This document shows positions 36,184-45,234 of a stretch of DNA of 64,000 nt, piece after piece. The stretch comes from Chloroflexota bacterium (GTDB lineage Bacteria > Chloroflexota > Anaerolineae > Aggregatilineales > Aggregatilineaceae), in contig JAAYCM010000109.1 of NCBI GenBank assembly GCA_012729765.1, positions 124,001 to 188,000 on the forward strand, written 5' to 3'. A program made the position numbers and the translations under genes. How positions within the stretch are numbered: the stretch's first letter is position 1; the number at the start of each line of letters is the position of its first letter. The notes below the pieces were generated by a model. It did no database searches. It saw nothing but the letters and a program-made list of their open reading frames with translations, and was not told the DNA's origin.

Positions 36184-39100
36184 GTGTTCGAAACCCATTT
36201 GATGCGAAAGTCGATCGTCCTCAGAATCGGGCCAGTCGCTTATCTGCGCGATCTGTGGGGAGCACTAAGAAACCGCTTCAACGCGCCCGGACCCTTGCCA
36301 GCAGCTTTACCGTCAGCTTCAAAGCATGACAAGCCGCTTTCCGCTCCAGACCTGTTCGAGCGCCTGGTGCACGCCAGCCCTGCCGGAATCACGGTCGTCA
36401 ACGCCAGGGGCGAGATCGTGTTTGCCAATGCGCGCGCCGAGCAAATCCTGGGGCTGACGCGCGGTGAGGTCGAAGCCCGTACTTATAACGCGCCGGAGTG
36501 GCGCATCACGGCACTTGACGGCAGCCCATTTCCAGACCGAGAACTCCCGTTCTCGCGCGTTAAAGATTCCGGCCAGCCGGTATTCGACATCTGCCATGCC
36601 ATCGAGTGGCCCGATGGGCGGCGCGTGCTGCTTTCGATCGATGGCGCGCCGCTCTTGGGGCGGAATGGCGTGATCGAGAGCGCGACTTTTGTCATCCAGG
36701 ACATTACCGCGCGCAACTGGGCTGAGCAGATGCTTCAGGCCAGCGAAGAGCGCTACCGCTCGTTTGTCGAGAATATGCCCGTTGCGATCTATCGTAACAC
36801 GCCCGGCCCGCACGGTGAGTTTGTGATGGCAAACCGGGCCTATCTTGACCTCTTCGGCTTCGATTCGCTGGAAACGCTGCGACAAAGCGCGGTCGCTGAC
36901 CTGTATGCCGTCCCTGCCGAGCGCCAGCAGTTCTCCGAGCGGCTGCTGGCCGAAGACAGTGTGCGCGACGTCGAGCTGCAGCTTCGCCGGGTGGATGGCT
37001 CGGTGCTGTGGGGCTCGGTTTCGGCTCACGTGCTGCGCGATGAAAATGGGCAGCCGCGCTACTTCGACTGTGTGCTGCAAGACATTACCGAGCGCAAGCG
37101 GGTCGAGAACGAGCTGGCAGCCGGGCGCAGCCTGATGCACACGCTGCTCGACAACCTGCCCGACTACGTTTACGTCAAAGACGCTGAAGGCCGCCTGCTC
37201 CTTGGCAATATGGCGCTGGCGCGGCTGCTGGGAGTCGATTCGCCGGATAAGCTGGTGGGGCGCACCGAGACGGAGTATTACGGCTCCGAGCTGGCGGAGT
37301 ACTACCACAAGGTGGATCTGGATGTTATACAGCAGGGCCGTCCCCTATTGAACTGGGAAGAGGAAACGGTTGATGCCGCCGGTAACTGGCTGCGTATCCT
37401 GACCAGCAAGGTGCCGCTCTACGACGACGAGGGCCGGGTGCTGGGCGTGCTGGGCATCAGCCGCGATGTCACCGAGCGCTACCGGATCGAGCAGGCCCTG
37501 CGCGAGTCTGAGGCCAAGTTTGCCACGGCATTCCGCGTATCGCCCGACGCGATCAACGTCAACCGGCTCTCGGATGGCCTATACCTGGACATCAACGAGG
37601 GCTTCACCCAGCTCACCGGCTATACCCGCGAAGAAGCAGTTGGCAAGACCTCGTTTGAGCTGAATATCTGGGCTGTGCCTGCCGAGCGCGAAGGCATGGT
37701 CCGCCAGCTTCAGGAACAGGGTTACGTTCAGAATTTCTCGGCGACTTTTCGCCTGAAGGATGGCCGTTTGCGGACCGGGCTGCTTTCGTCGCGGGTGATC
37801 GACTGGAACGGCGAGCCGTGTATTCTCTCGATCACGCGTGACATCCACGAGCGCGCACAGGCCGAGGCGCGGGTCCACGAGATGGCGAAGTTCCCCTCGG
37901 AAAATCCTGAGCCGGTGATGCGTGTCAGCGCCGATGGCATACTTCTGCACGCTAACCCGGCCAGCCGGTCGCTCCTGGAAAAATGGGGATCATCCGAAGG
38001 CGAGCCGGTGCCAGAAGTCTGGCGGACGCATGTGCAGCGGGTTCTGGCCAGCCAGCGGTCGATCATCATCGAAGAGCCGTGTGGCGACCGGATTTTCGCC
38101 CTGACACTCGTCCCGATCGTCGAAATGCATTGGGTCAATATTTACGGGCACAATATCACCGGGCTGCGACAGGCTCAGGAAGCCGAGCGCGATCAGCGGA
38201 TACTGGCCGAAGCGTTGATCGACAGCACGGCCACGCTGACCAACACCCTCGACGTGGGGCTGGTGATGCAGCGTATTCTGGACAATGTCGGGCGTGTGGT
38301 GCCGCACGATACGGCTAACATCATGCTGATCGAGGGCGACGAGGTGCGCCTGGCCTACTGGCGCGGCTATACCCCGGAACAGGCCGAAGTCTTTTCACAT
38401 TTCCGCTTCAACCTGACCGCGACCGAAACCCTGTACCGGATGTACTCCACCGGCCAGCCGGTCATTGTGCCCGATCAGGTCGCCTATTCCGGCTGGGTTC
38501 CGATTCCTACCGTGGACCACGTCATGTCCTATGTCTCGGCCCCGATCCGCGTGCATGAGCAGGTAGTCGGCTTTCTCTCGCTCGACAGTACGATCCGCCA
38601 CTTCTTCACCCCGGCCCATGCCCAGCGGCTCCAGGCGTTTGCCGATCAGGCCGGGATTGCGATCCAGAATGCGCAGCTTTACGGGCGCATTGTGGCGCAC
38701 AAGGCCGAGCTGGAGCAGCGCGTCGAGCAGCGAACCGCCGAGCTGAACCAGGCCAAAGAGCGAGTCGAGGCGATCCTCAACAGCAGCAGCGACGCGATCT
38801 TCCTGGCAGGTATCGACGGGGCGATCCAGCAGACCAATCCGGCCTTCGACTGGTTGTTCGGCAGCACCATCGATGCCTACTTCGGCCAGTCGCTGCTGAT
38901 GCTGGTCGGGCCGGATCATACCGGGTCGCTGCATGCCGCGTTCCAGTCCGCCATCCAGCAGCAGCAGCCGCAGCGGATCGAAGTGGTGGCCTGCTGCCGT
39001 GACGAGCACACCTTCAACGCCGATCTGGCCATCGCGCCGCTGGTGGAGCACGGGCAAACGCTGGGCGTGGTGTGCAGCATGCGCGACATAACCGCCTGGA

Positions 39101-39846
39101 AAGACCTGGAAGCCCAGCTTCGCCGCACGCTGGAGCGCCAGATGGAACTCAACGAGCTGAAGACGCGCTTTGTGTCGATCGCCTCACACGAGCTGCGCAA
39201 CCCGCTGGCCGTGATCCAGACCGCCAGCGACATCCTGCGCAAGTACAGCGACCGGCTGGACGAGGCGCGCAGACAGCAGGAGTTCGTGCGTATTCGGTCC
39301 AGCATCAAGGCGATGGTGCAGCTTCTGGACGATGTGCTGACCATCGGGCGGGTCGAGGCGGGCAAGCTTAAGTTTGAGCCGGAGCGCTTCGATCTGATCG
39401 AGTTCTGCCAGGAACTCGTGCGCGAGCAGTCGATAGTGACAGGCCTGGCGCAAAAGATCGAGTTTTCCGCGTCGGGCGCGACCGGCGATGTGATCATGGA
39501 CCGCCAGCTTTTGCGGCATATCATCAGCAACCTGCTCTCGAACGCGGTCAAATACTCGCCTTCGGGCAGTGCGGTCCAGTTCGACCTGGGGTGCGACGGG
39601 CAGCAGGCCGTCTTTCGCGTCGCTGACGCCGGGATTGGCATCCCGGAGGCGGACCAGGCCAATCTGTACATCATGTTCCACCGCGCCGAGAACGTCGGCC
39701 AGATTCCAGGCACGGGCCTGGGGCTGGCGATCGTGCGCCAGGCGGTCGAGCTGCACGGCGGGACGATCACATTCGAGAGCACCGAGGGCGAGGGGACGAC
39801 CTTCACGGTAACGCTGCCGATGCTGCCGCTCGATTTTGAGGGGTGA
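36184..39846 (+). CDS. Multi-PAS/GAF sensor histidine kinase
   Basis: 1220 residues if GTG at 36184 is used; an ATG at 36202 is equally possible and no clear Shine-Dalgarno decides. No membrane segment is seen, so the sensor is cytoplasmic. Approximate order: PAS domains at about 55-180, 185-305, 315-435, 440-560 and 565-665, a GAF domain (680-840), a short coiled coil (840-865), a sixth PAS (868-985), HisKA and HATPase. The phospho-acceptor is His1002 in SIASHELRNPLAVI; NLLSNAVKYSP, DAGIGIPEAD and GTGLGLAIVRQ are the N, G1 and G2 boxes. No receiver domain or partner regulator is adjacent. The signal is unknown; PAS/GAF stacks often bind haem, flavin or small ligands. Confidence 0.92.
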   Translation: MFETHLMRKSIVLRIGPVAYLRDLWGALRNRFNAPGPLPAALPSASKHDKPLSAPDLFERLVHASPAGITVVNARGEIVFANARAEQILGLTRGEVEARTYNAPEWRITALDGSPFPDRELPFSRVKDSGQPVFDICHAIEWPDGRRVLLSIDGAPLLGRNGVIESATFVIQDITARNWAEQMLQASEERYRSFVENMPVAIYRNTPGPHGEFVMANRAYLDLFGFDSLETLRQSAVADLYAVPAERQQFSERLLAEDSVRDVELQLRRVDGSVLWGSVSAHVLRDENGQPRYFDCVLQDITERKRVENELAAGRSLMHTLLDNLPDYVYVKDAEGRLLLGNMALARLLGVDSPDKLVGRTETEYYGSELAEYYHKVDLDVIQQGRPLLNWEEETVDAAGNWLRILTSKVPLYDDEGRVLGVLGISRDVTERYRIEQALRESEAKFATAFRVSPDAINVNRLSDGLYLDINEGFTQLTGYTREEAVGKTSFELNIWAVPAEREGMVRQLQEQGYVQNFSATFRLKDGRLRTGLLSSRVIDWNGEPCILSITRDIHERAQAEARVHEMAKFPSENPEPVMRVSADGILLHANPASRSLLEKWGSSEGEPVPEVWRTHVQRVLASQRSIIIEEPCGDRIFALTLVPIVEMHWVNIYGHNITGLRQAQEAERDQRILAEALIDSTATLTNTLDVGLVMQRILDNVGRVVPHDTANIMLIEGDEVRLAYWRGYTPEQAEVFSHFRFNLTATETLYRMYSTGQPVIVPDQVAYSGWVPIPTVDHVMSYVSAPIRVHEQVVGFLSLDSTIRHFFTPAHAQRLQAFADQAGIAIQNAQLYGRIVAHKAELEQRVEQRTAELNQAKERVEAILNSSSDAIFLAGIDGAIQQTNPAFDWLFGSTIDAYFGQSLLMLVGPDHTGSLHAAFQSAIQQQQPQRIEVVACCRDEHTFNADLAIAPLVEHGQTLGVVCSMRDITAWKDLEAQLRRTLERQMELNELKTRFVSIASHELRNPLAVIQTASDILRKYSDRLDEARRQQEFVRIRSSIKAMVQLLDDVLTIGRVEAGKLKFEPERFDLIEFCQELVREQSIVTGLAQKIEFSASGATGDVIMDRQLLRHIISNLLSNAVKYSPSGSAVQFDLGCDGQQAVFRVADAGIGIPEADQANLYIMFHRAENVGQIPGTGLGLAIVRQAVELHGGTITFESTEGEGTTFTVTLPMLPLDFEG

Positions 39847-39949
39847 GATATTTGTACGATTCAACCAAGAGTGTTGGTTGTGTCCTGGTTCCAGGTGTGT
39901 TACTGTTAAACCGTTGCAGAACCTATCTGAATGATATGGATCGAAGCTG

Positions 39950-40036
39950 ATGCTGTCGTTTAGCTTTTTCCCGCGCCGCCCGCGTCGTCGCCCGGCCCCC
40001 TCTACCGAGGGTCCGGATTTGTGGCGTTGGGCATAA
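39950..40036 (+). CDS. Arg-rich leader peptide of the argCBDAJ operon
   Basis: 28 codons, ATG at 39950, TAA at 40034-40036. The product begins MLSFSFFP followed by RRPRRRP (residues 9-15), i.e. five Arg codons (CGC CGC, CGT CGT CGC) within six positions, the control run. Codons 20-22 plus one base (GAGGGTCCGG, 40007-40016) are exactly complementary over 10 bases to CCGGACCCTC in the terminator at 40061-40096. Five codons separate Arg14 from this strand, as in the two ilv leaders. The ribosome site is weak (GGA about 9 bases upstream). The ORF starts 104 bases after the kinase gene. Confidence 0.75.
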   Translation: MLSFSFFPRRPRRRPAPSTEGPDLWRWA

Positions 40037-40060
40037 GCAGGATCAGATCAAGCCGACACC

Positions 40061-40096
40061 ACCGCTCCCGGACCCTCCGGGAGCGGTTTTCTTTTT
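40061..40096 (+). terminator. Attenuator terminator before argC
   Basis: A 12-bp perfect stem, ACCGCTCCCGGA (40061-40072) with TCCGGGAGCGGT (40076-40087), a CCC loop, then TTTTCTTTTT (40087-40096). It stands 37 bases before the argC start, so it must be passed for argC expression from the leader promoter. It may also end the histidine kinase transcript. Confidence 0.9.
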
Positions 40097-40132
40097 CTGG
40101 GGCAGAAATGCACACGCAGGAGTAGGCAGACG

Positions 40133-41134
40133 ATGGGGATTGATGTCGGAATTTATGGGGCGACCGGCTATACGGGCCTGGAACTGGTCCGGCTGCTGGA
40201 TGGGCACCCCGACGCGCGGATCCGCTTTGTGACCTCGGAATCGTCAGCCGGGCAAAGCCTGCGCCAAAGCTGGCCCCAGGCCCCCGATCTGCCGCTGGTC
40301 GCCGCCGCGGACGCGCCGCTCGACCAGGTGCAGTGCGTTTTCCTGTGCCTGCCGCACACGCTCTCCGCTCCCATCGCGGCGCAGGCGTTGGCCCAGGGCG
40401 TGCGCGTGATCGACCTCTCCGCCGATCTGCGCCTGGACGATCCCGCCGTGTATACGGAGTGGTACCACGTCGCGCATCCCGCCCCGGACCTGCTGCCGGT
40501 GCCCTACGGCCTGCCGGAACTGGGCCGCGCGGCGCTGCCCGGTGCACGTGTGATCGCCAGCCCCGGCTGTTACGCGACAGCGGTCCTGCTGGCGACCGCG
40601 CCGCTGGTGCGCTGTGGGCTGCTGGTCCCCGGCGCGCCGCTGATCGTGGATGCCAAGTCCGGCGTGTCGGGCGCGGGCCGCACCCCCAAACAAAACATGC
40701 TGTTCGCCGAAGTGCACGGCAATTTCTCCCCCTACAACATCGGGCGGGCGCACCGCCACCTGGCCGAGATCGAGCAGGAGCTTGACCGCGCCGGGCAGCC
40801 CTACGGCACGCTGATCTTCTCGCCGCACCTGCTGCCAACCGATCGCGGCATCCTGGCGACGGTGTATGCCCAGGTGCGCGCGATGGATGCGGTGCGGGCG
40901 GCCTTCGAGGATGCGTATGCCGGGGAGCCGTTGGTGAGCGTGCTGCCCGCAGGTGAATTAGCGACGCTGGGGCACGTGGTCCGCACGCCGCGCGCGGCCA
41001 TCTCGCTGACGCCGGCATCCGATGACCTGCTGATCGTCGTCTCCGTGCTGGACAACCTGCTCAAGGGCGCGGCCTCGCAGGCGGTCCAGAACTTCAATCT
41101 GATGTGGCAGATGCCCGAAACGACCGGGCTGTAG
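40133..41134 (+). CDS. argC: N-acetyl-gamma-glutamyl-phosphate reductase
   Basis: 333 residues. The N-terminal NADP-binding motif GIYGATGYTGLELVRLL is at residues 6-22 and the catalytic Cys146 is in ASPGCYATAV. VSGAGRTPKQNMLFAEV and the His-containing HRHLAEIEQEL complete the type 1 ArgC pattern. It reduces N-acetylglutamyl phosphate in arginine synthesis. First gene of argC-B-D-A-J, directly behind the attenuator. Confidence 0.96.
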   Translation: MGIDVGIYGATGYTGLELVRLLDGHPDARIRFVTSESSAGQSLRQSWPQAPDLPLVAAADAPLDQVQCVFLCLPHTLSAPIAAQALAQGVRVIDLSADLRLDDPAVYTEWYHVAHPAPDLLPVPYGLPELGRAALPGARVIASPGCYATAVLLATAPLVRCGLLVPGAPLIVDAKSGVSGAGRTPKQNMLFAEVHGNFSPYNIGRAHRHLAEIEQELDRAGQPYGTLIFSPHLLPTDRGILATVYAQVRAMDAVRAAFEDAYAGEPLVSVLPAGELATLGHVVRTPRAAISLTPASDDLLIVVSVLDNLLKGAASQAVQNFNLMWQMPETTGL

Positions 41135-41155
41135 CGTGCCAGGCACAGGAGCCAT

Positions 41156-41914
41156 ATGATGGCGATACGAAGCGAACTCCCCATTGTGATCAAGATCGGC
41201 GGTAACGATCTCGAAAAGCCCGGCTTCGTGGACGATCTCGCGCAGGCGGTGGCGCACCTGAGCCAGCAGGTGCCGTGCGTGCTGGTGCACGGCGGCGGGC
41301 AGGCGATCAAGCGCTTGCAGCAGCAGTTGGGGATCGAGCCAATCTATGTCAACGGCCAGCGCGTGACCGACGACGCCACACTCCAGGTAGCCGAGATGAT
41401 GCTCTCCGGCGTGGTCAACAAGCAGCTTACACTGGCGCTGCTGCGGGCTGGAATTGATGCAATCGGCCTGAGCGGAGTCGATCGCGGCCTGATCCAGGTC
41501 GAGCCGTGGGGCGCGGATATGGGGCGCGTGGGCCGGATCGTGCACGTGCGGTCGGATGTGCTTCTGGCGCTGTGCGAGCAGGGCGTCGTGCCGGTGATCT
41601 CACCGATCTCGATGGGGCCGGATGGGCGCTACAATGTCAATGCCGATCACGCCGCCGGGGCGATTGCCGCCGCGCTGCATGCCGCGCACGCCACCTTCCT
41701 GACGAATGTGCCGGGGGTGCAAATCGGGGCGGAAGTCGCGCCTTATCTGACCGTCGCGCAGGCGCAGGACCTGATCGCACAAGGTGTGATCACGGGCGGG
41801 ATGATCCCCAAGGTCACGGCGGCACTGGACGCGGTTGGCAGGGGGGTGCGCCAGGCCGTGATCACCGATCTGCCCGGTCTCACCGCCGGGACAGGCACCA
41901 TCTTCGCCGTTTAG
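41156..41914 (+). CDS. argB: Acetylglutamate kinase
   Basis: 252 residues; ATG at 41156 or 41159 (GGAG upstream fits both). PIVIKIGGNDLEKPGF and LVHGGGQAIKRL are the phosphate-binding glycine loops. NVNADHAAGAIAAALHA and GVITGGMIPKVTAALDAVG carry the catalytic Asp and Lys. It lacks the N-terminal helix of arginine-inhibited hexameric NAGK, so direct feedback by arginine on this enzyme is less likely. Phosphorylates N-acetylglutamate. Confidence 0.95.
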   Translation: MMAIRSELPIVIKIGGNDLEKPGFVDDLAQAVAHLSQQVPCVLVHGGGQAIKRLQQQLGIEPIYVNGQRVTDDATLQVAEMMLSGVVNKQLTLALLRAGIDAIGLSGVDRGLIQVEPWGADMGRVGRIVHVRSDVLLALCEQGVVPVISPISMGPDGRYNVNADHAAGAIAAALHAAHATFLTNVPGVQIGAEVAPYLTVAQAQDLIAQGVITGGMIPKVTAALDAVGRGVRQAVITDLPGLTAGTGTIFAV

Positions 41915-41946
41915 CTCGCGTATTCATATCAGGAAGGCAGGTCGTG

Positions 41947-43134
41947 ATGCACGAAACTCAAGCGAAAACCGCGCAGTACGTCCTCAATACCTATGCCCGC
42001 GCGCCGTTCGTGCTCACACACGGCGCGGGGATGTACGTCTATGACAGCGAAGGCCGCTGCTACCTGGATTTCACATCCGGGATCAGCGTGAACGCGCTGG
42101 GACATGCCGATCCCGCGATTACCGCCGCCGTAGCCGAACAGATCGGCCAGCTCAGCCACATCTGCAATCTCTACTACTCCGCGCCCCAGGCCGATCTGGC
42201 CGAGCGGCTGTGCACCCTCAGCTTTGCCGACAAAGTCTATTTTGCCAATTCCGGTACTGAAGCGGTCGAAGCGGCCATCAAATTTGCCCGCAAATACGCG
42301 CTTGACACGCACGGTCCCGGTAAAACCGGGATCGTGTCGTTTACGGGCGGCTTTCATGGGCGTACGGCGGGCGCACTGGCGCTGACTCCCCGCGAGAAGT
42401 ACCAGGCCCCCTTCCGCCCGCTGATGCCCGGCGTGACGCATGCCCCCTTCAACGACAGTGCCGCCGCCGAAGCCGCCATCGGGCCGGACACGTGCGCGGT
42501 ATTCGTCGAGCCGGTGCAGGGCGAGGGCGGTATCTATCCCGCCAGCGCCGAATTTTTGCAGACGCTCCGCGCGGCCTGCGACCGGGTCGGGGCGCTGCTG
42601 GTCTTCGACGAAATTCAGTGCGGGATGGGGCGCACCGGCACGCTGTGGGCCTATAAGCAGACCGGCGTTATGCCCGACATGATGACGGTCGCCAAGGCGC
42701 TGGGCGGCGGGCTGCCCATCGGCGCGACGCTGCTCAGCGATCGCGTGGCGGCGGTGATGCATCCCGGCGAGCATGGCAGCACCTTCGCCGGCGGGCCGGT
42801 GATCTGCCGCGTGGCCGATCTCGTGCTCCAGCGGGTGAGCGATCCGGCGATGCTGGCGCACATCAACGAGATGGGCGCGCTGCTGGTCGAGCGCCTGCAA
42901 GAACTGAACTCGCCGCACATCCGCGAGGTACGCGGGCGCGGCCTGATGGTCGGCGTGGAGTTCGACAGCGAAGTCGCGCCGCTGATCCAGGCCGGTTATA
43001 GGTACGGGCTGCTGCTGATCAACGCCGGGCCAAACGTGCTGCGCCTGCTGCCGCCGCTGATCGTGGGCGAAGCGCATATAGAGGAATTTGTGAATAAGCT
43101 GCAAGTCACCCTTTCGGAGGCTGTTCTCTCATGA
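41947..43134 (+). CDS. argD: Acetylornithine aminotransferase
   Basis: 395 residues from the ATG at 41947. Class III PLP aminotransferase: YLDFTSGISVNALGHADP, NSGTEAVEAAIKFARKYA, FTGGFHGRTAGALALT, VFDEIQCGMGRTG and the PLP Lys in TVAKALGGGLPIGA. Converts N-acetylglutamate semialdehyde to N-acetylornithine and may also serve as succinyldiaminopimelate aminotransferase. The 3' end overlaps argA by ATGA. Confidence 0.95.
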   Translation: MHETQAKTAQYVLNTYARAPFVLTHGAGMYVYDSEGRCYLDFTSGISVNALGHADPAITAAVAEQIGQLSHICNLYYSAPQADLAERLCTLSFADKVYFANSGTEAVEAAIKFARKYALDTHGPGKTGIVSFTGGFHGRTAGALALTPREKYQAPFRPLMPGVTHAPFNDSAAAEAAIGPDTCAVFVEPVQGEGGIYPASAEFLQTLRAACDRVGALLVFDEIQCGMGRTGTLWAYKQTGVMPDMMTVAKALGGGLPIGATLLSDRVAAVMHPGEHGSTFAGGPVICRVADLVLQRVSDPAMLAHINEMGALLVERLQELNSPHIREVRGRGLMVGVEFDSEVAPLIQAGYRYGLLLINAGPNVLRLLPPLIVGEAHIEEFVNKLQVTLSEAVLS

Positions 43135-43622
43135 TCATCCGCCATCCCCAACCCGGAGAAGTGGACGCGATTCTCGCCTTATTTGAAGAGGAGGTGCACG
43201 CGGGCAGAATGCTGCCGCGCACACCGGAGAACGTCCGCGCCGGGATTGAGGATTGGCTGGTGGCGGAACGCTACGGGCAGGTGATCGGCTGCGCGTCGCT
43301 GGTCGCGTTCAACCAGGAGTTATGCGAGCTGCGCTCGCTGGCGGTCGCGCCCGCGTGTCGGGGCCAGGGTATCGCCGGGCAGTTGATCGCGGCTGTCGTC
43401 CAGATGGCGCGCGAGCGCGGCTTCCGGCAGGTGCTCACGCTGACGCGCGCGCCGGGCCTGTTCGAGCGGGTGGGCTTCCGGCGTGACTTTGTGGCGAACT
43501 ATCCTGAAAAAGTCTGGCGCGACTGCACGCTGTGCCCCTTCCAGGCCAACTGCGACGAGGTCGCGCTGCTCTATCCGGTGCTGGAGCAAGAGGAGATCAA
43601 GACGACCTATGAGCGGGTATAG
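43131..43622 (+). CDS. argA: Short N-acetylglutamate synthase (GNAT type)
   Basis: 163 residues, single GNAT domain. Acetyl-CoA-binding motif A is LRSLAVAPACRGQGIAGQL (about 67-85). The C-terminal EKVWRDCTLCPFQANCDEVAL with three Cys is characteristic of the short NAGS group (Mycobacterium Rv2747-like). It makes N-acetylglutamate from acetyl-CoA and glutamate, priming the acetyl cycle that ArgJ then recycles. Overlaps argD (ATGA) and argJ (14 bases), so expression is coupled. Confidence 0.88.
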   Translation: MIIRHPQPGEVDAILALFEEEVHAGRMLPRTPENVRAGIEDWLVAERYGQVIGCASLVAFNQELCELRSLAVAPACRGQGIAGQLIAAVVQMARERGFRQVLTLTRAPGLFERVGFRRDFVANYPEKVWRDCTLCPFQANCDEVALLYPVLEQEEIKTTYERV

Positions 43623-44796
43623 CGTGCGCGGCTTTCAGATCGCCGGGGTGCACTGTGGGCTGAAGCGCGACGGCAAAAAGGATATTGCGCTGCTGGTCAG
43701 CGACCGGCCCTGCATGGCGGCGGGCGTCTTTACCACGAATCAGGTCAAGGCCGCGCCGGTACGCTATGATCAGGCGATCCTGGCCCGGCCCGGTGCGCAG
43801 GTCCGCGCGGTGATCGCCAACACGGGCAGCGCCAATGCCTGTACCGGCGAGGCCGGGCTGGCGAACACCCACCAGACCGCGGTGCTGGTCGCTGCCGCAA
43901 TCGGCTGCCAGCCGGACGAAGTGTTGACCCTCTCGACCGGCGTGATTGGGCTGCCGCTGCCGATGGACGCGATCGCGTGCGGCGTCGCGGCGCTGGCCCC
44001 CGCCCTCGATGCGCAGGGCTGGCCGGGCGCTGCCCAGGCGATCATGACGACCGACACGCAGCCCAAGCTGGCCTGTGTGCAGCACCCCGACGGTTACACC
44101 ATCACCGGAATGGCGAAAGGCGCCGGCATGATCGCGCCCAACATGGCAACCATGCTGGCCGTGATTGCGACCGATGCCGCGATCGAGCAGCCCGATCTGG
44201 CGCGCGCGCTGGCCGGGGCGGTCGAGAACAGCTTCAACCGGATTGTGGTCGATGGCGACATGAGCACGAATGATACCGTGCTAGTGCTGGCGAACGGCGC
44301 TTCTGGCGTGGCGGTGCGCGATCCGGCGGCCTTCGAGGTGGCGCTGGCGGGCGTCTGTGCCCAGCTTGCCCAGGCGATTGTGCGCGACGGTGAGGGCGCG
44401 ACCAAATTTGTGACGCTGCACGTCACCGGCGCGCGCAGCGTGGACGAGGCCAGGACGATTGCCCACCAGATCGCAACCTCGCCGCTGGTCAAGACTGCGT
44501 TCTACGGCGGCGATCCGAATTGGGGCCGGATCGTGTGCGCGGCGGGCTATGCCGGGGTTGCGTTCGACCCGGACCGGCTGGCGCTGTGGCTGCTGGATGC
44601 CGACGGCGCGCCCGTGATCCAGCTTGTCGAGGCGGGCCAGCCGCTCGACTATGACGAGCCAGCCGCGATCGCGCTGATGCAAGCGCCGGAATGGGGCGTG
44701 CGGCTCGATGTCGGTCAGGGCGAGGCGGCGACCTGGGTCTGGACGTGCGATCTCAGCCACGACTACGTCACGATCAACGGGCACTACCGCACCTGA
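43609..44796 (+). CDS. argJ: Glutamate N-acetyltransferase (ornithine acetyltransferase)
   Basis: 395 residues from the ATG at 43609. The precursor self-cleaves before Thr181 in GAGMIAPNMATMLAVI, the N-terminal nucleophile of the beta chain. TNQVKAAPV, NTGSANACTGEAGL, NSFNRIVVDGDMSTNDT and GDPNWGRIVCAAGYAG are standard ArgJ blocks. It transfers the acetyl group from N-acetylornithine to glutamate; bifunctional forms also use acetyl-CoA. A separate argA immediately upstream suggests this may be the monofunctional kind. Last gene of the operon. Confidence 0.95.
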   Translation: MSGYSVRGFQIAGVHCGLKRDGKKDIALLVSDRPCMAAGVFTTNQVKAAPVRYDQAILARPGAQVRAVIANTGSANACTGEAGLANTHQTAVLVAAAIGCQPDEVLTLSTGVIGLPLPMDAIACGVAALAPALDAQGWPGAAQAIMTTDTQPKLACVQHPDGYTITGMAKGAGMIAPNMATMLAVIATDAAIEQPDLARALAGAVENSFNRIVVDGDMSTNDTVLVLANGASGVAVRDPAAFEVALAGVCAQLAQAIVRDGEGATKFVTLHVTGARSVDEARTIAHQIATSPLVKTAFYGGDPNWGRIVCAAGYAGVAFDPDRLALWLLDADGAPVIQLVEAGQPLDYDEPAAIALMQAPEWGVRLDVGQGEAATWVWTCDLSHDYVTINGHYRT

Positions 44797-44855
44797 TCGC
44801 GGCGCTCTCAGCCAACTGTCTTAGCCCTCGCTCCGCCACGTGGCCTAGTGAAAAA

Positions 44856-44890
44856 CCCCCCAGCACCCTCAGGTATCTGGGGGGCTTTTT
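44856..44890 (+). terminator. Intrinsic terminator of the arg operon
   Basis: CCCCCCAG (44856-44863) pairs with CTGGGGGG (44877-44884), then C and TTTTT (44886-44890). A preceding AAAAA makes it potentially bidirectional. Confidence 0.9.
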
Positions 44891-44949
44891 ATTCTATACT
44901 TACTGAAGTCACATGACTCCTGATCGTCTGCTGTGCGAGGGATAACACG

Positions 44950-45234
44950 ATGATGACACTCCCCAAACGTGAATTTGAAGAGGTGATGGAAGCGCGCCTG
45001 GAGCAGCTTGAGCTGGAGCTTGACCGGCTGGTAGATGGCCGCAGCGAGGGCATTGGGGACGGCTCTGCCTTCCAGCGCGAGATCGAGGCCCTGCAGGATA
45101 TGTACCAGACGGCGCGCAACCATCTGCAGGACCTCAAAGAGGCCGATGAGGAAAACTGGCAGGATCATAAGCCGGCGGTCGAGGAAGCGACCGAGCGCCT
45201 GACCGAAGCCATTGAACGCGTTTCGGCGCGCTGA
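44950..45234 (+). CDS. Small coiled-coil protein, unknown function
   Basis: 94 residues, ATG at 44950 (or 44953) with GAGGG 8 bases upstream. Highly charged and helical: heptad-like stretches EARLEQLELELDRLVDGR, EIEALQDMYQTARNHLQDL and AVEEATERLTEAIERV. No cysteine, signal or membrane segment. The two long helices separated by a Gly-rich turn (SEGIGDGSAF) suggest an antiparallel coiled-coil hairpin. Stress-response proteins of this size exist, but I cannot assign a family. Monocistronic, with a hairpin at 45467-45506 downstream. Confidence 0.7.
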   Translation: MMTLPKREFEEVMEARLEQLELELDRLVDGRSEGIGDGSAFQREIEALQDMYQTARNHLQDLKEADEENWQDHKPAVEEATERLTEAIERVSAR

